DNA of 56,059 nucleotides from HGM04593 sp045634305. Lineage in GTDB: Bacteria > Bacteroidota > Bacteroidia > Bacteroidales > Bacteroidaceae. The stretch covers positions 1 to 56,059 of the forward strand of contig JAZQZZ010000023.1 in assembly GCA_045634305.1 (NCBI GenBank). Direction: 5' to 3'. A model generated the notes under the pieces. The model made no database searches and had not been told where the DNA came from. It was given only the letters and a program-made list of their open reading frames with translations. Positions 7,420-16,615 of the stretch are shown piece after piece. Made by a program: the position numbers and the translations under genes. The stretch's first letter is position 1, and each line of letters begins with the position of its first letter.

Positions 7420-9197
7420 ATGGGACGTGTAATTTCCTCAAGATAGCAACGTTCCTCGTCGTTAAGATAAGGCGACAAAGTCTCGCACACCATTGCATTA
7501 TAGGCATTCAGGTATGCAATGGCATCGGCGCCCAGGATTTCAGGAACGACAGATGTTGTATCAATCGGGCACAAAGTCAACGGTTCAAGCTCATAGAATG
7601 TTCCGAACTCACTCTCGCAATAGTGCTTCACAAGCATGGTATTCTCTATTCTTATTCCATGACGGCCGGCCTTGTAAAGTCCGGGTTCATTTGTCACAGT
7701 CATACCCGGCATCAGATGGGCCGGCATATTGTTCATTCTTATCTGGTGAGGTCCCTCGTGAACATTAAGGAAGTGCCCCACTCCGTGACCTGTGCCGTGG
7801 AGATAGTTCTCGCCGACACTCCAGAGCCATTGACGTGCAAGGACATCGAGTTGAGTGCCACAAGTTCCTTTGGGGAATTTTGCCATTGCAAGTGAAATGT
7901 GCCCTTTGAGAACACGTGTATAATCCTCGCGCTCCTCGTCCGTCAGTTCGCCAAGCGGAATGGTACGTGTAACATCAGTTGTTCCGCCAACATACTGTCC
8001 GCCGCAATCAAGCAACAAGAAACCTTTTGGTGCAAGCAACGCATTTTCTGCAGGAGTAGGTTCATAATGAACAATGGCTGCGTTTTCACCGTATGCTGCA
8101 ATGGTAGCAAAACTCAAGCCCCTGAATGCAGTATCAGCGCTGCGCAATTCTGTAAGCTTTGCATCAACATCAAGCTCTGTCACACCACCCTTATCTACCG
8201 CAGGTTTCAGCCAACTCAACAACTTTACCATTGCCACTCCCTCACTGAGCATAACTTTTCTGAAACCGGCAATCTCGACATCGTTCTTCACAGCCTTCAT
8301 GGCTGCAACAGGAGAGTCCTTAAACATGGGTGCACACTCCACATTAAGGTATTCGATTGCCGCACAGTTGCATTTGTTAGGTTGCACGAGCAATGACGGA
8401 GCTGCATATTGACGCAGTGCATCCCAGACGGCATTATATGGCTTAACATCAATACCCTCGCCGGCAAGGTACGTCTTGACATCGGCCGACAGTTTATCTT
8501 CGCAGATGAAGATTGTAGCCTTATCTGCTGTAACAAGCATATATGCTACAAGTACAGGGTTGTAATCGACATCGCGGCCACGCAGATTGGTGAGCCATGC
8601 AACCTCGTCAAGCATGGTAAGTAACATTCCGGCAGCCCCTTTTGAAGCCAACGCCTTACGCATACGCGCTATCTTATCGGCACTCCTCTCACCACATATC
8701 TCCAATGGAAGGACTTCAGCCTTGCTCATTGGCAACGAGGGGCGATTCTCCCAAATGGTTACGAACGGGTCGGCCGTCGGCTTCAGTTTGATGTCGGCAA
8801 AACCAAGTTCGCTTCCCCAAGCAGTTGTCTCGGCAACAGTACTCAAAGTACCGTCAACACCCACAGTCGCACCTTCGTGAAGGTTAGCGCAAAGCCATTC
8901 CGTTATAGACGGTGTTCCGGCAGCGCCGTCCTTCATCAGTTCATACCCTGTTCCTGCAAGCGACTTTTCGGCAGCAAGCCAATAGCGCGAATCGGTCCAC
9001 AGGAGAGCCTTGTCGGCAGTTATCACCACCGTGCCGGCAGAGCCGTCGAAGCCCGATATCCACTCACGTGCTTTCCAGCAGTCGGCAACATATTCGCTGC
9101 TGTGCGGGTCGCTACTTACAACAATAAAGGCATCCAGCCCATTCTCACTCATATATGAGCGGAAAAGTTCCACTCTGTTCTGTATTGTGCAGTCCAT
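7416..9197 (-). CDS. pepP: Xaa-Pro aminopeptidase (M24B)
   Basis: 593 residues: two creatinase-like N-terminal domains (1-300) and a C-terminal pita-bread peptidase domain, the layout of the long aminopeptidase P form. Metal ligands are visible in DCGGQYVGGTTDVTRT (two Asp), GTGHGVGHFLNVHEGP (His), NEPGLYKAGRHGIRIEN (two Glu). It removes N-terminal residues preceding proline in the cytoplasm; no signal peptide is seen. It starts at the ATG at 9197 (MDCTIQNRVELF). The upstream ATP-grasp gene ends 49 nt earlier, and the GDPD gene overlaps the 3' end, so four genes may form one transcript. The symbol is by family only. Confidence 0.93.
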   Translation of the reverse strand: MDCTIQNRVELFRSYMSENGLDAFIVVSSDPHSSEYVADCWKAREWISGFDGSAGTVVITADKALLWTDSRYWLAAEKSLAGTGYELMKDGAAGTPSITEWLCANLHEGATVGVDGTLSTVAETTAWGSELGFADIKLKPTADPFVTIWENRPSLPMSKAEVLPLEICGERSADKIARMRKALASKGAAGMLLTMLDEVAWLTNLRGRDVDYNPVLVAYMLVTADKATIFICEDKLSADVKTYLAGEGIDVKPYNAVWDALRQYAAPSLLVQPNKCNCAAIEYLNVECAPMFKDSPVAAMKAVKNDVEIAGFRKVMLSEGVAMVKLLSWLKPAVDKGGVTELDVDAKLTELRSADTAFRGLSFATIAAYGENAAIVHYEPTPAENALLAPKGFLLLDCGGQYVGGTTDVTRTIPLGELTDEEREDYTRVLKGHISLAMAKFPKGTCGTQLDVLARQWLWSVGENYLHGTGHGVGHFLNVHEGPHQIRMNNMPAHLMPGMTVTNEPGLYKAGRHGIRIENTMLVKHYCESEFGTFYELEPLTLCPIDTTSVVPEILGADAIAYLNAYNAMVCETLSPYLNDEERCYLEEITRPI

Positions 9198-9246
9198 TAT
9201 AAAATCAGTTTAATATAGCGCTAATATAGTAATAAAAACACAATAA

Positions 9247-10419
9247 TCAACAAACATCTTCGCCTATTATTACATAGGCAATATATCTGTTACCGGAAGT
9301 GACAGGCACAAGACTCATGTACCCTTTTAACACCCTGCCGTTTTCCACCCTCAAAGGATAAGCCGCCTGCAGTTCAAGATGAGTGCGCTGTGCCTCGCCT
9401 GCCTGCTTGAAGAAGCGCACGCGATATACACCTGTGCCGCCACTGCATACAAAACGGTCGTGGAAAAGACGTGCCACAACACCCATATTCATTCTTAGAT
9501 TAATCTCCATGCATGGGTTAAGGCGATAACCGTCGCCGTTGTCATAAACCATCATGTCAATGCCGAAATAGCCGCAATAGCCACTCCCCGCGAGCTGTTT
9601 CTGCATTATATCGCACAAGCACTCCTTCACAGCCGCAAGCCTCTCTTTTGGAATATACACTGAGAGCATGCGTTCTATCTCCTCATCCGCGGCAAGCAAA
9701 TTGCCGCTATATGCGCCATTCTCGGCAGCAAACAATGAATACCCGACAAATTCAACCTTGCCGTCAACAGCATGGAATTCCATTGCAAATTCCTGCTTTG
9801 CATTGAGAAAATGCTCGCACACCACACCGCCCTGGCGCCTTATCACACCACGGCAAAAGTGAACCATCGGCTCTTCGGCACGGCCTATACCCCACATTAT
9901 TCCCTTGCCGCTACCCGACCACGGAGCTTTCACGACACATCGCTCGTGACTGTTTACAAAGGCAACGACATCGTCAATATTGTCAATATAACAAGGAAGT
10001 GGCGGTGTATCAATTCCGGCACCATTCAGAGCAGCAAGCACATCAATCGTCAGCACACGACTCGAAAGGCTGCGCATCTTCACAATCTCTTCATCGCCCG
10101 GCAACAGAGACCTGTCAAATCCCATAGCCTTGAAACGGTGACGCATCTGCGCACTCCACCCCCAGGGAGAGAGCGAAGAAACCGACTCCTTCAATACAGG
10201 AGAGTATATTGCCGGCAAAGAAAAACTCCTTGCCATGACAGCATGAAACTCCTGATGTATATCACCGGTTAAATAAACGACATCATCGGCCGCAGCATAC
10301 CATAGCGGCAATGTTGCAAGTTCAGCTGCAATGGCCATCGCTGCCGGCGGCGGACAGTAGTTGAAACTGCCGTCGGCAAGTGCCAAATCATTCTCGGGGT
10401 TAAACAGATGCAACTTCAA
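9247..10419 (-). CDS. ATP-grasp-like conserved Bacteroidales protein
   Basis: About 390 residues. It begins with LHLFNPENDLALADG, a hallmark of a conserved Bacteroidetes hypothetical family. The middle has ATP-grasp features: CVVKAPWSGSGKGIMWG (Lys and glycine-rich loop), EFAMEFHAVDGKVEFVGYSLF, and YFGIDMMVYDNGDGYRLNPCMEINLRMNMG (metal-binding Asp/Glu/Asn). An ATP-dependent ligase or kinase is likely; the substrate is unknown. An ATG exists at 10488, but it would overlap the TonB-like gene by 50 nt and add a basic stretch unlike the rest. I prefer the TTG at 10419, which gives M-K-L-H-L-F-N-P-E-N-D, 19 nt after the upstream stop. The start is not certain. Confidence 0.72.
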   Translation of the reverse strand: MKLHLFNPENDLALADGSFNYCPPPAAMAIAAELATLPLWYAAADDVVYLTGDIHQEFHAVMARSFSLPAIYSPVLKESVSSLSPWGWSAQMRHRFKAMGFDRSLLPGDEEIVKMRSLSSRVLTIDVLAALNGAGIDTPPLPCYIDNIDDVVAFVNSHERCVVKAPWSGSGKGIMWGIGRAEEPMVHFCRGVIRRQGGVVCEHFLNAKQEFAMEFHAVDGKVEFVGYSLFAAENGAYSGNLLAADEEIERMLSVYIPKERLAAVKECLCDIMQKQLAGSGYCGYFGIDMMVYDNGDGYRLNPCMEINLRMNMGVVARLFHDRFVCSGGTGVYRVRFFKQAGEAQRTHLELQAAYPLRVENGRVLKGYMSLVPVTSGNRYIAYVIIGEDVC

Positions 10420-10438
10420 AACCTTGCAGACTTTTTTA

Positions 10439-10888
10439 TCAATACTTGAATTTCCTCTCTTGCATCCTATCCGCGTCATTCCGGTCATTTACATACTTGT
10501 TCTCGTAGTTGACCTTGAAGTTTATCGGTATTGTCATCTCGGCCCTCACAGGACGGCCGTTCTTCTTGCCCGGAATCCAAGGCGGCATCTTGCTCACCAC
10601 ACGTACAGCCTCGGCATCGAGCGATTCGGACACAGAACGCACCACCCTCACGCCACTTATATATCCATCCATACCAATGGAGAATGCAACAAGCACCTCG
10701 CCGCTCTCTTTGTTGACACAGGCCTCTAACGGGTAATCGAGTTCCGAGGTAATGAAGCGGCGCAGTTCGGTCTCGCCACCCGGGAATTGCGGCATCACAA
10801 TCTTCTCCTTGTTCTTTTGAGCGAATGAGCTGCTTGCCGGCATCACAAAGAATGCCAACAGCAACATGAAGGTTATAAAGTTTCTCAT
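10439..10888 (-). CDS. TonB C-terminal domain periplasmic protein
   Basis: 149 residues: a signal peptide (MRNFITFMLLLAFFVMPASS, cut near SFAQ), then MPQFPGGETELRRFITSELDYP and a TonB_C fold with GEVLVAFSIGMDGYISGVRVVRS and PPWIPGKKNGRPVRAEMTIPINF. In contrast to true TonB it has no long proline-rich spacer, and its membrane segment appears to be a cleavable signal. It is therefore probably a small periplasmic TonB-like protein rather than an energy transducer. A TATTTTTG -7-like element sits at 10911-10918 on the minus strand. It is the first gene of the run toward pepP and the GDPD gene. Confidence 0.85.
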   Translation of the reverse strand: MRNFITFMLLLAFFVMPASSSFAQKNKEKIVMPQFPGGETELRRFITSELDYPLEACVNKESGEVLVAFSIGMDGYISGVRVVRSVSESLDAEAVRVVSKMPPWIPGKKNGRPVRAEMTIPINFKVNYENKYVNDRNDADRMQERKFKY

Positions 10889-10935
10889 CTACCGTAACAA
10901 TTGCTTACAGCAAAAATAACACTTTAAATTGAAGC

Positions 10936-10970
10936 AAAAAAATTAGGAAACAATTTTCATTGTTTCCTAA
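10936..10970 (-). terminator. terminator of tRNA-His
   Basis: On the minus strand, an 11-bp stem TTAGGAAACAA/TTGTTTCCTAA (10943-10953 and 10960-10970) with a 6-nt loop is followed by a run of seven T. It lies right after the tRNA 3' end. Confidence 0.85.
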
Positions 10971-10976
10971 CCGAAG

Positions 10977-11050
10977 GGTGGCTGATCGGATTCGAACCGA
11001 CGACATTCAGAACCACAATCTGACGCTCTAACCAGCTGAACTACAGCCAC
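10977..11050 (-). tRNA. tRNA-His (GTG)
   Basis: The cloverleaf is complete: acceptor GTGGCTG/CAGCCAC, D arm GTTC..GAGC, anticodon stem TCAGA/TCTGA with loop TTGTGGT (anticodon GTG), and T arm GTCGG-TTCGAAT-CCGAT. The discriminator is C73, and the base before position 1 (11051) is G, giving the G-1:C73 pair specific to tRNA-His. The 3' CCA is not encoded. A promoter lies 30 nt upstream and a terminator directly downstream, so it is a stand-alone gene. Confidence 0.97.
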
Positions 11051-11080
11051 CATATCACTCTCTGTTTTTCGAAAGCGATG

Positions 11081-11112
11081 CAAAGGTATAAACTTTTTTA
11101 CTATTATCCAAA
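11081..11112 (-). promoter_or_regulatory. promoter of tRNA-His
   Basis: On the minus strand: TTTG (11109-11112), 20 nt, TACCTTTG (11081-11088). This is an exact fit to the Bacteroidetes consensus, with the tRNA 5' end 30 nt downstream. Confidence 0.75.
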
Positions 11113-11170
11113 TATACCGTCACTTTTTTTACGCCATATACAAAACTTTTTCAAAAAAGGCAATCCATAT

Positions 11171-11214
11171 ATAAATTCAGCACTCATACTGCGCTGTATG
11201 AGTGCTGAATTTAT
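11171..11214 (-). terminator. hairpin after tyrS
   Basis: A perfect 19-bp inverted repeat (ATAAATTCAGCACTCATAC and its complement) with a 6-nt loop lies 24 nt after the tyrS stop. The T-run is weak, so it may act as a 3' stabilising stem as much as a terminator. Confidence 0.65.
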
Positions 11215-11237
11215 GAAAAAAAGTCTATATTCTTGTA

Positions 11238-12533
11238 TTACTTTACAATAATCAGGTAATAGTTCTTCTTGCCCTTCTGAACAAGGATGTACTTGTCGTT
11301 AAGCAGGCTCTCGCTGTTGATGACCTGGTCGAACGCAGCAAGTTTCTCCTTGTTGATGGAAATGCCACCACCCTGAACAAGCTTGCGCATCTCACCCTTT
11401 GAAGCAAAGATTGCAGCAAGGTCGGTTGTCAGGTCTACAGCCTTCACACCCTCGGCAAGAGCCTCGCGTGCAACCTCGAACTGCGGAACACCGTCGAAAA
11501 CTGCAAGCAATGTATCCTCATCAAGTGAACGAAGCGCCTCTGTTGATGCATTGCCAAAAAGGATACCCGATGCCTCAACAGCCTTGTTATACTCCTCCTC
11601 GCCGTGAACAAGCACTGTAACCTCCATTGCAAGACGTTTCTGCAACAGACGCAAGTGCGGTGCCTGTGCGTGCTCGGCAACGAGCGCCTCAATCTCCTCG
11701 CGGCAGATAGAGGTAAAGATTTTGATGTACTTCTCGGCATCCTCATCGCTCACGTTGAGCCAGAACTGGTAGAAACGGTAAGGCGATGTATAGCGCTTGT
11801 CGAGCCAGATGTTACCCTGCTCGGTCTTACCGAACTTCTTGCCATCGGCCTTTGTGATGAGCGGACAAGTGAGGGCAAACACCTCGTTGCCCGACATCTT
11901 GCGAATCATCTCGGTACCCGTTGTGATGTTACCCCACTGATCGGCACCACCCAACTGCAACTTACAGCCGTGAGTCTCATTGAGATGAACATAGTCATAG
12001 CCCTGGAGAAGCTGATATGTAAACTCTGTAAATGACATACCGTCAGTACCGGCCTCGCCCGACAGACGACGCTTCACAGAGTCCTTTGACATCATATAGT
12101 TCACAGTGATCATCTTACCGATGTTACGGATGAAATCGAGGAAAGAGAACTCTTTCATCCAGTCGTAGTTGTTGACGAGCACAGCAGCATTTGGAGCATC
12201 GCTGTCGAAATCGAGGAAACGAGCAAGCTGTTTTTTGAGAGCCTCCTGATTGTGACGCAGCTTCTCCTCATCAATAAGCACGCGCTCCTTAGACTTACCC
12301 GATGGGTCACCAATCATACCGGTAGCACCGCCAATGAGGGCAATGGGCTTGTGGCCGCAAAGCTGGAAGTGACGGAGCATCATCACACCAACAAGATGCC
12401 CAATGTGCAACGAATCGGCAGTAGGGTCAATACCCAAGTATGCACTTGTCAACTCCTTCTGCAACTGTTCTTCTGTTCCGGGAGTCATGTCCTGAATCAT
12501 GCCTCTCCATTTTAATTCCTGTACAAAATTCAT
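11238..12533 (-). CDS. tyrS: tyrosyl-tRNA synthetase
   Basis: 431 residues, normal for bacterial TyrRS. This class I synthetase charges tRNA-Tyr. The HIGH motif is in LHIGHLVGVMMLRHF. The tyrosine-binding region has GGATGMIGDPSGK and YQLLQGYDYVHL, followed by QLGGADQWGNITTG. The KMSKS equivalent is KFGKTE. A C-terminal S4 RNA-binding domain follows (LVQGGGISINKEKLAAFDQVI). Its start is 32 nt after the stop of the WalJ-like gene, so it is probably in the tamL-walJ-tyrS transcript. A stem-loop follows the stop. Confidence 0.97.
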   Translation of the reverse strand: MNFVQELKWRGMIQDMTPGTEEQLQKELTSAYLGIDPTADSLHIGHLVGVMMLRHFQLCGHKPIALIGGATGMIGDPSGKSKERVLIDEEKLRHNQEALKKQLARFLDFDSDAPNAAVLVNNYDWMKEFSFLDFIRNIGKMITVNYMMSKDSVKRRLSGEAGTDGMSFTEFTYQLLQGYDYVHLNETHGCKLQLGGADQWGNITTGTEMIRKMSGNEVFALTCPLITKADGKKFGKTEQGNIWLDKRYTSPYRFYQFWLNVSDEDAEKYIKIFTSICREEIEALVAEHAQAPHLRLLQKRLAMEVTVLVHGEEEYNKAVEASGILFGNASTEALRSLDEDTLLAVFDGVPQFEVAREALAEGVKAVDLTTDLAAIFASKGEMRKLVQGGGISINKEKLAAFDQVINSESLLNDKYILVQKGKKNYYLIIVK

Positions 12534-12565
12534 AATTTTATATTTTTATTGATACTCTTCTTTTT

Positions 12566-13369
12566 TTACAAACGGTAAAGTTGCGATGGTGTAGCTCGCT
12601 TGAGCACGACCAATTGAACATCCTTTCCTGCAATTATACCATAATCACCGAATTCCATGGTTACAGCCTTATAGGCAAGTTCGGGGTGATTATTCTCCTC
12701 GCTCAAGTGGCAAAGCCAGATATACTTCAGATATTCATTGAAATGAGAAGCCAGATATTTTGCCGTAGCCTGGTTACTCATATGCCCTCTTGGCCCCGAA
12801 ACGCGCACCTTAAGAAACTCGGGATAACGCCCCATTGCAAGCATCTGCTCCTCATAGTTTGACTCAATGACAAGGTAGTTTGCCTGGTCTATGTAATAGG
12901 ACGCATTAGGCGTAATCTCGCCTAAATCGGTTGCAATACAGAACTTCTTGTCGCCCACTTCGATGAAGTAGCCGACATTGTCACTGCCATCATGCGGTAC
13001 CTCAAAAGGGGTGATGACAAAGTCCCTCAAAGTGAGCGGTTCCTCCTTCTGCACATATCTCACATACGATGGGTCTATTGGTTTTGAAACGCAATAGTTC
13101 TGTGTGATGCCCTTATGCACTTCTTTGGTTGCATAGACAGGAATATTGGCTTTTGACGATATTACACCTACTGACTTTATATGGTCGGCGTGGTCGTGCG
13201 TAATAAATACGGCACATATGCTTTCAAAAGCAATTCCTTCCTTTTTCAAAGCCATTCTTATGGTCTTTGACGGTATTCCGGCATCTATGAGAATACCATA
13301 GTCACCCACCCCAAGGTAGTAACAATTTCCGCAGCTGCCGCTGCCGATACTCATAAATCGAATCTCCAT
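12566..13369 (-). CDS. MBL-fold metallo-hydrolase (YycJ/WalJ-like)
   Basis: 267 residues. Metallo-beta-lactamase fold with the metal motif THDHADH in AVFITHDHADHIKSVG, further His/Asp ligands in VPHDGSDNVGYFI and CIATDLGE, and a late His in WLCHLSEENNH. The start MEIRFMSIGSGSCGNCYYLG matches the WalJ/YycJ family opening. An earlier in-frame ATG (13393) adds eight lysine-rich residues, and the ATG at 13369 fits the family better. Family members are thought to be nucleases or phosphodiesterases linked to cell-wall control or DNA repair. The function here is inferred only. It lies 44 nt after tamL. Confidence 0.88.
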   Translation of the reverse strand: MEIRFMSIGSGSCGNCYYLGVGDYGILIDAGIPSKTIRMALKKEGIAFESICAVFITHDHADHIKSVGVISSKANIPVYATKEVHKGITQNYCVSKPIDPSYVRYVQKEEPLTLRDFVITPFEVPHDGSDNVGYFIEVGDKKFCIATDLGEITPNASYYIDQANYLVIESNYEEQMLAMGRYPEFLKVRVSGPRGHMSNQATAKYLASHFNEYLKYIWLCHLSEENNHPELAYKAVTMEFGDYGIIAGKDVQLVVLKRATPSQLYRL

Positions 13370-13413
13370 TATATATATTTTTTTCTCCTTCAAAACAAGC
13401 CTTCCAAAAAATA

Positions 13414-15720
13414 TCAGAAGGGGTAGCCAATTGCAAAATGCAATGCAAAATCACGGTTGAAGTTCGGGGTAATTATAGGGAACTTCTCCTTTCCGCTGTA
13501 AGCCGGGTTTATAGCCTTCATTGCTGCATCAAGACGGAAGACAAACATATCGAACTCCAGCCTCAATCCTAGACCATAAGACATTGCTATATCCTTGTAG
13601 AATGTCGTAAACTTGAACTGTCCTCCCGGTTGTTCCTCGTAGTTACGGATAGTCCATATATTTCCGGCATCAATGAACACCGCCGAGTGCACCATCATAA
13701 ACAGATGCGAACGATACTCTATACTCATGTCAAGTTTGATGTCACCCGACTGGTTTATGAAGTCAATATTCTTGTTGCTGTTCCTGTAACTTCCGGGACC
13801 AAGAGTACGGACAGTCCATCCACGCATGCCGTTTGCGCCACCCGAGAAGTAACGTTTTTCAAAAGGCAGAATACGCGAGTTGCCATATGGATAAGCAATA
13901 CCGAATCCAAAATGCAGAACCATTGAATTCCTGTCGTCCATCTTCACACGTGTGGTAAAGTCAAAATCACCTTTCACATACTGGGCATAGGCAATGTTCA
14001 TGAACGTATATTGGCCATCCTCGTTCTTTTTGCTGTTGAAAATTGAATTCACTCCATACAGCACATTACCCGAACACTCCACATTTGCCCTCAACGAGTA
14101 GACTGCGCGTTTAAAACGGTTGGCATCGTTGAGCGACGAGTTGTAAGAATATGTATATCCCAATTTTGTTATCAGCAGATTCTCATAATTGTACTTGAGA
14201 ATTGAGTTGCGGTTTGATATACTGTCAAGATACTCTTTCTTGAACGTTTCTGCAATCCATGGCACATAGATGTAGTTAAGATCAAGCACATCAAGTTTGT
14301 GATTTGTCTCCTTCTTGCGGCTCCACATATAACTCCAAGTTCCAGAAATCAGTTTGCGATTGAACTCGGGACGGTCCTGTGAATTGTATTTGAGCGAGAA
14401 TAACGAAGAAGAGACAAGCATTCTCTTGTCGGCCGGCACTAGCGTAGAGATGAGACCGCCCTGAAAACGCAGACTCAACTCGGCACCATATTCAAAGAAT
14501 TTGTTTCCGTTGTAGCCACGGAGATTCGACACCGCCTCATACGCAGCAAAAAGTCTCAAAGCTAGTTGCTCGGAACCTTTGAAGAGATTCTTGTCCGAGA
14601 GTGTAACCGACGCCAATGCACCGAAATTGCCGGCGGTGTTCGTTCCGTCGAGGTCAAAGCCTACAGTACATCTCTTGCTCTTCTCATACATTATATAACA
14701 GTCCAGCAAAGCTGTGTCCGGTCGCTCCTGCATTCTCACCGTAGTATATTTCAAAGCCGGGAGCTGTGAGAAGGAGCTATATGTTCTGTCAACATTTTCC
14801 TGCGAATAAAGTTCACCGGGAGTAATGTAGGTATTCTCAAGGAGTTTCTTTGTGCGCACCACCTGTGACTCATTGTACAGCACAGAGTAATCGCCATAAT
14901 CAACAGTGTCGCACTGCTCAAGTTTTGCATCGTCAAGATGAAGACCGGCATTAGCCACATAATAGATTTTACCAATACGATAAGCCTTGTGATTTGACGG
15001 CTCGACGTTCGCTGCCGGAGTGTAACCCGCAACATTCATTGTCAACCTCACCTTATTCGAGTGATGAGCTGTATCGGCAATATATGTAATATGCTCCTTC
15101 TGGAAACGATAGTATCCGTTATTCCTCAGCAAATCGGCTACACGGCGACGCTCCATCTCCATACCATCCACGTTGAACGGCATACCGGCCTTCACGTTTG
15201 ATGCAGCGGTGTCGGCCAGAATAAGCTTTGCAAGAACGCTGTCTTCGCATACCATCTCAAGTTCCGAGATATAATATCTTTCCTTTTCGTGCAGATAATA
15301 TGTCACTTTTGCACGGCGTTTTTCCTCATTGACAAGAGTTTCCAAATCGACACGTGCATGCAGATAGCCGTCGTTCAAAAGCATCTGCTGTATATTGTAT
15401 CGTGTAGCTTCTGCAAGTTTGTGACTGTATACTACAGGTTTTTCACCAAGACGACGAAGGACACGGTTCACCCATTTTGTAGAGTCGAGCCCCGAGAGTG
15501 AATAAGTGTACATAGGCACCTTCACAAGGCTGAACCACTTGGCGTTGGGTTTCTGCCTTATGTAATTGGCAGCCTTTGTGGCATTCTCGGTATTTGTATT
15601 GGAGACAATATCGACATCATTGAGTAGGTACTCGCCCTCGGGAATAAACTTTTTCACCGAGCACGAGAACAACAGAAGTGCGCCCATAAGCGCAAATACT
15701 ATGTTTCTCAACAACGCCAT
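13414..15720 (-). CDS. tamL: TamL-like BamA-family outer-membrane lipoprotein
   Basis: 768 residues. The lipoprotein signal is MALLRNIVFALMGALLLFSC, with acylated Cys about 20. POTRA-like repeats follow to about residue 400 (LLNDGYLHARVDLE, LLRNNGYYRFQKEHITY). The C-terminal half is a 16-strand Omp85 barrel with GGANGMRGWTVRTLGPGSYR (the conserved RGF/Y-like loop motif), and the protein ends in FALHFAIGYPF with a terminal Phe. A BamA paralogue that is lipidated and paired with TamB is standard in Bacteroidetes. It is divergent from the SpoU methyltransferase gene. The frame extends 9 nt upstream to a TTG, but the ATG at 15720 is the obvious start. Confidence 0.9.
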   Translation of the reverse strand: MALLRNIVFALMGALLLFSCSVKKFIPEGEYLLNDVDIVSNTNTENATKAANYIRQKPNAKWFSLVKVPMYTYSLSGLDSTKWVNRVLRRLGEKPVVYSHKLAEATRYNIQQMLLNDGYLHARVDLETLVNEEKRRAKVTYYLHEKERYYISELEMVCEDSVLAKLILADTAASNVKAGMPFNVDGMEMERRRVADLLRNNGYYRFQKEHITYIADTAHHSNKVRLTMNVAGYTPAANVEPSNHKAYRIGKIYYVANAGLHLDDAKLEQCDTVDYGDYSVLYNESQVVRTKKLLENTYITPGELYSQENVDRTYSSFSQLPALKYTTVRMQERPDTALLDCYIMYEKSKRCTVGFDLDGTNTAGNFGALASVTLSDKNLFKGSEQLALRLFAAYEAVSNLRGYNGNKFFEYGAELSLRFQGGLISTLVPADKRMLVSSSLFSLKYNSQDRPEFNRKLISGTWSYMWSRKKETNHKLDVLDLNYIYVPWIAETFKKEYLDSISNRNSILKYNYENLLITKLGYTYSYNSSLNDANRFKRAVYSLRANVECSGNVLYGVNSIFNSKKNEDGQYTFMNIAYAQYVKGDFDFTTRVKMDDRNSMVLHFGFGIAYPYGNSRILPFEKRYFSGGANGMRGWTVRTLGPGSYRNSNKNIDFINQSGDIKLDMSIEYRSHLFMMVHSAVFIDAGNIWTIRNYEEQPGGQFKFTTFYKDIAMSYGLGLRLEFDMFVFRLDAAMKAINPAYSGKEKFPIITPNFNRDFALHFAIGYPF

Positions 15721-15789
15721 TACAGTCAAAAAAAAAGATTACGGAACCTATTCGTCCCTAATATTGGTATTATAATAAAAATAATTGTA

Positions 15790-15797
15790 CAAATATA
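15790..15797 (-). promoter_or_regulatory. -7 element for tamL
   Basis: TATATTTG on the minus strand, 70 nt before the tamL ATG, in the 139-nt divergent spacer. No clear -33 TTTG is seen. Confidence 0.45.
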
Positions 15798-15820
15798 GTA
15801 AAAACTTAAAAGATTTAAGG

Positions 15821-15828
15821 TAGATTTG
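15821..15828 (+). promoter_or_regulatory. -7 element for the SpoU methyltransferase gene
   Basis: TAGATTTG on the plus strand matches TAnnTTTG and lies 31 nt before the ATG at 15860. The tamL element on the other strand is 24 nt away, so the two promoters probably overlap. Confidence 0.45.
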
Positions 15829-15859
15829 CACCACTTTAATACATGCAAAAGCAAAAAAA

Positions 15860-16615
15860 ATGTTGAGCAAAGCACTCCAGAAGCGTATTTCATCACTCGA
15901 AAACAAAAAACAGAGAAAGGAAAGCGGTCTTTTCATTGCCGAAGGCGGAAAAACCGTACTTGACCTTATTGCCGCAGGACTCAAGTCAGAAAAATTGATT
16001 GCCACCACAGAATGGTTGCAACATCACGACTTGTGCCCAGAAACAGAAGTCATCGAAGTAAGCAACGAAGAGATGAGACGCATCAGTTTCCAACAAGCGC
16101 CACAAGGAGTAATGGGCATTTTTCATCAGCCACAACACATCATCGATGCCTCAGCTCCCGAGCACGAATTATGCCTTGCTCTTGACAATGTACAAGACCC
16201 TGGAAACCTGGGCACCATTGTACGCATTGCCGATTGGTTCGGCATTGAAAACATCTTTTGTTCCATTGGAACAGCCGACATTTTCAATCCAAAGACAGTA
16301 CAGGCAACAATGGGAGCAATAGGACGTGTGAAAGTACACTACGTAGACCTGCCGTCATTCATCGCTGAGGTAAAGGAGAAGTGTGCGATATACGGCACAT
16401 TCCTTGACGGCGAAGACATCTACAGGAAAGAACTGAAACCAACCGGACTGATAATAATGGGCAACGAAGGGAACGGAATAAGCAATGAATGCAGCAGGCA
16501 CATAACAGAAAGGCTACTCATCCCCAACTACCCCATAGGGCGCGAGACATCGGAATCACTGAATGTATCGGTTGCAACAGCTATCATCTGTAGCGAGTTC
16601 CGCCGCAGGAGCTAA
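15860..16615 (+). CDS. SpoU/TrmH-family RNA 2'-O-methyltransferase
   Basis: 251 residues. The N-terminal substrate-binding domain (MLSKALQKRISSLENKKQR, FIAEGGKTVLDL) precedes a SPOUT knot. Motif 1 is LALDNVQDPGNLGTIVRIADWFG, motif 2 is LIIMGNEGNGIS, and motif 3 is RLLIPNYPIGRETSESLNVSVATAIICSEFRR. All three SpoU motifs are present, so the enzyme should be an active SAM-dependent RNA ribose methyltransferase. Whether the target is rRNA or tRNA is not clear. It is divergent from tamL and converges on the 68-aa gene with a 4-nt overlap. Confidence 0.93.
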   Translation: MLSKALQKRISSLENKKQRKESGLFIAEGGKTVLDLIAAGLKSEKLIATTEWLQHHDLCPETEVIEVSNEEMRRISFQQAPQGVMGIFHQPQHIIDASAPEHELCLALDNVQDPGNLGTIVRIADWFGIENIFCSIGTADIFNPKTVQATMGAIGRVKVHYVDLPSFIAEVKEKCAIYGTFLDGEDIYRKELKPTGLIIMGNEGNGISNECSRHITERLLIPNYPIGRETSESLNVSVATAIICSEFRRRS

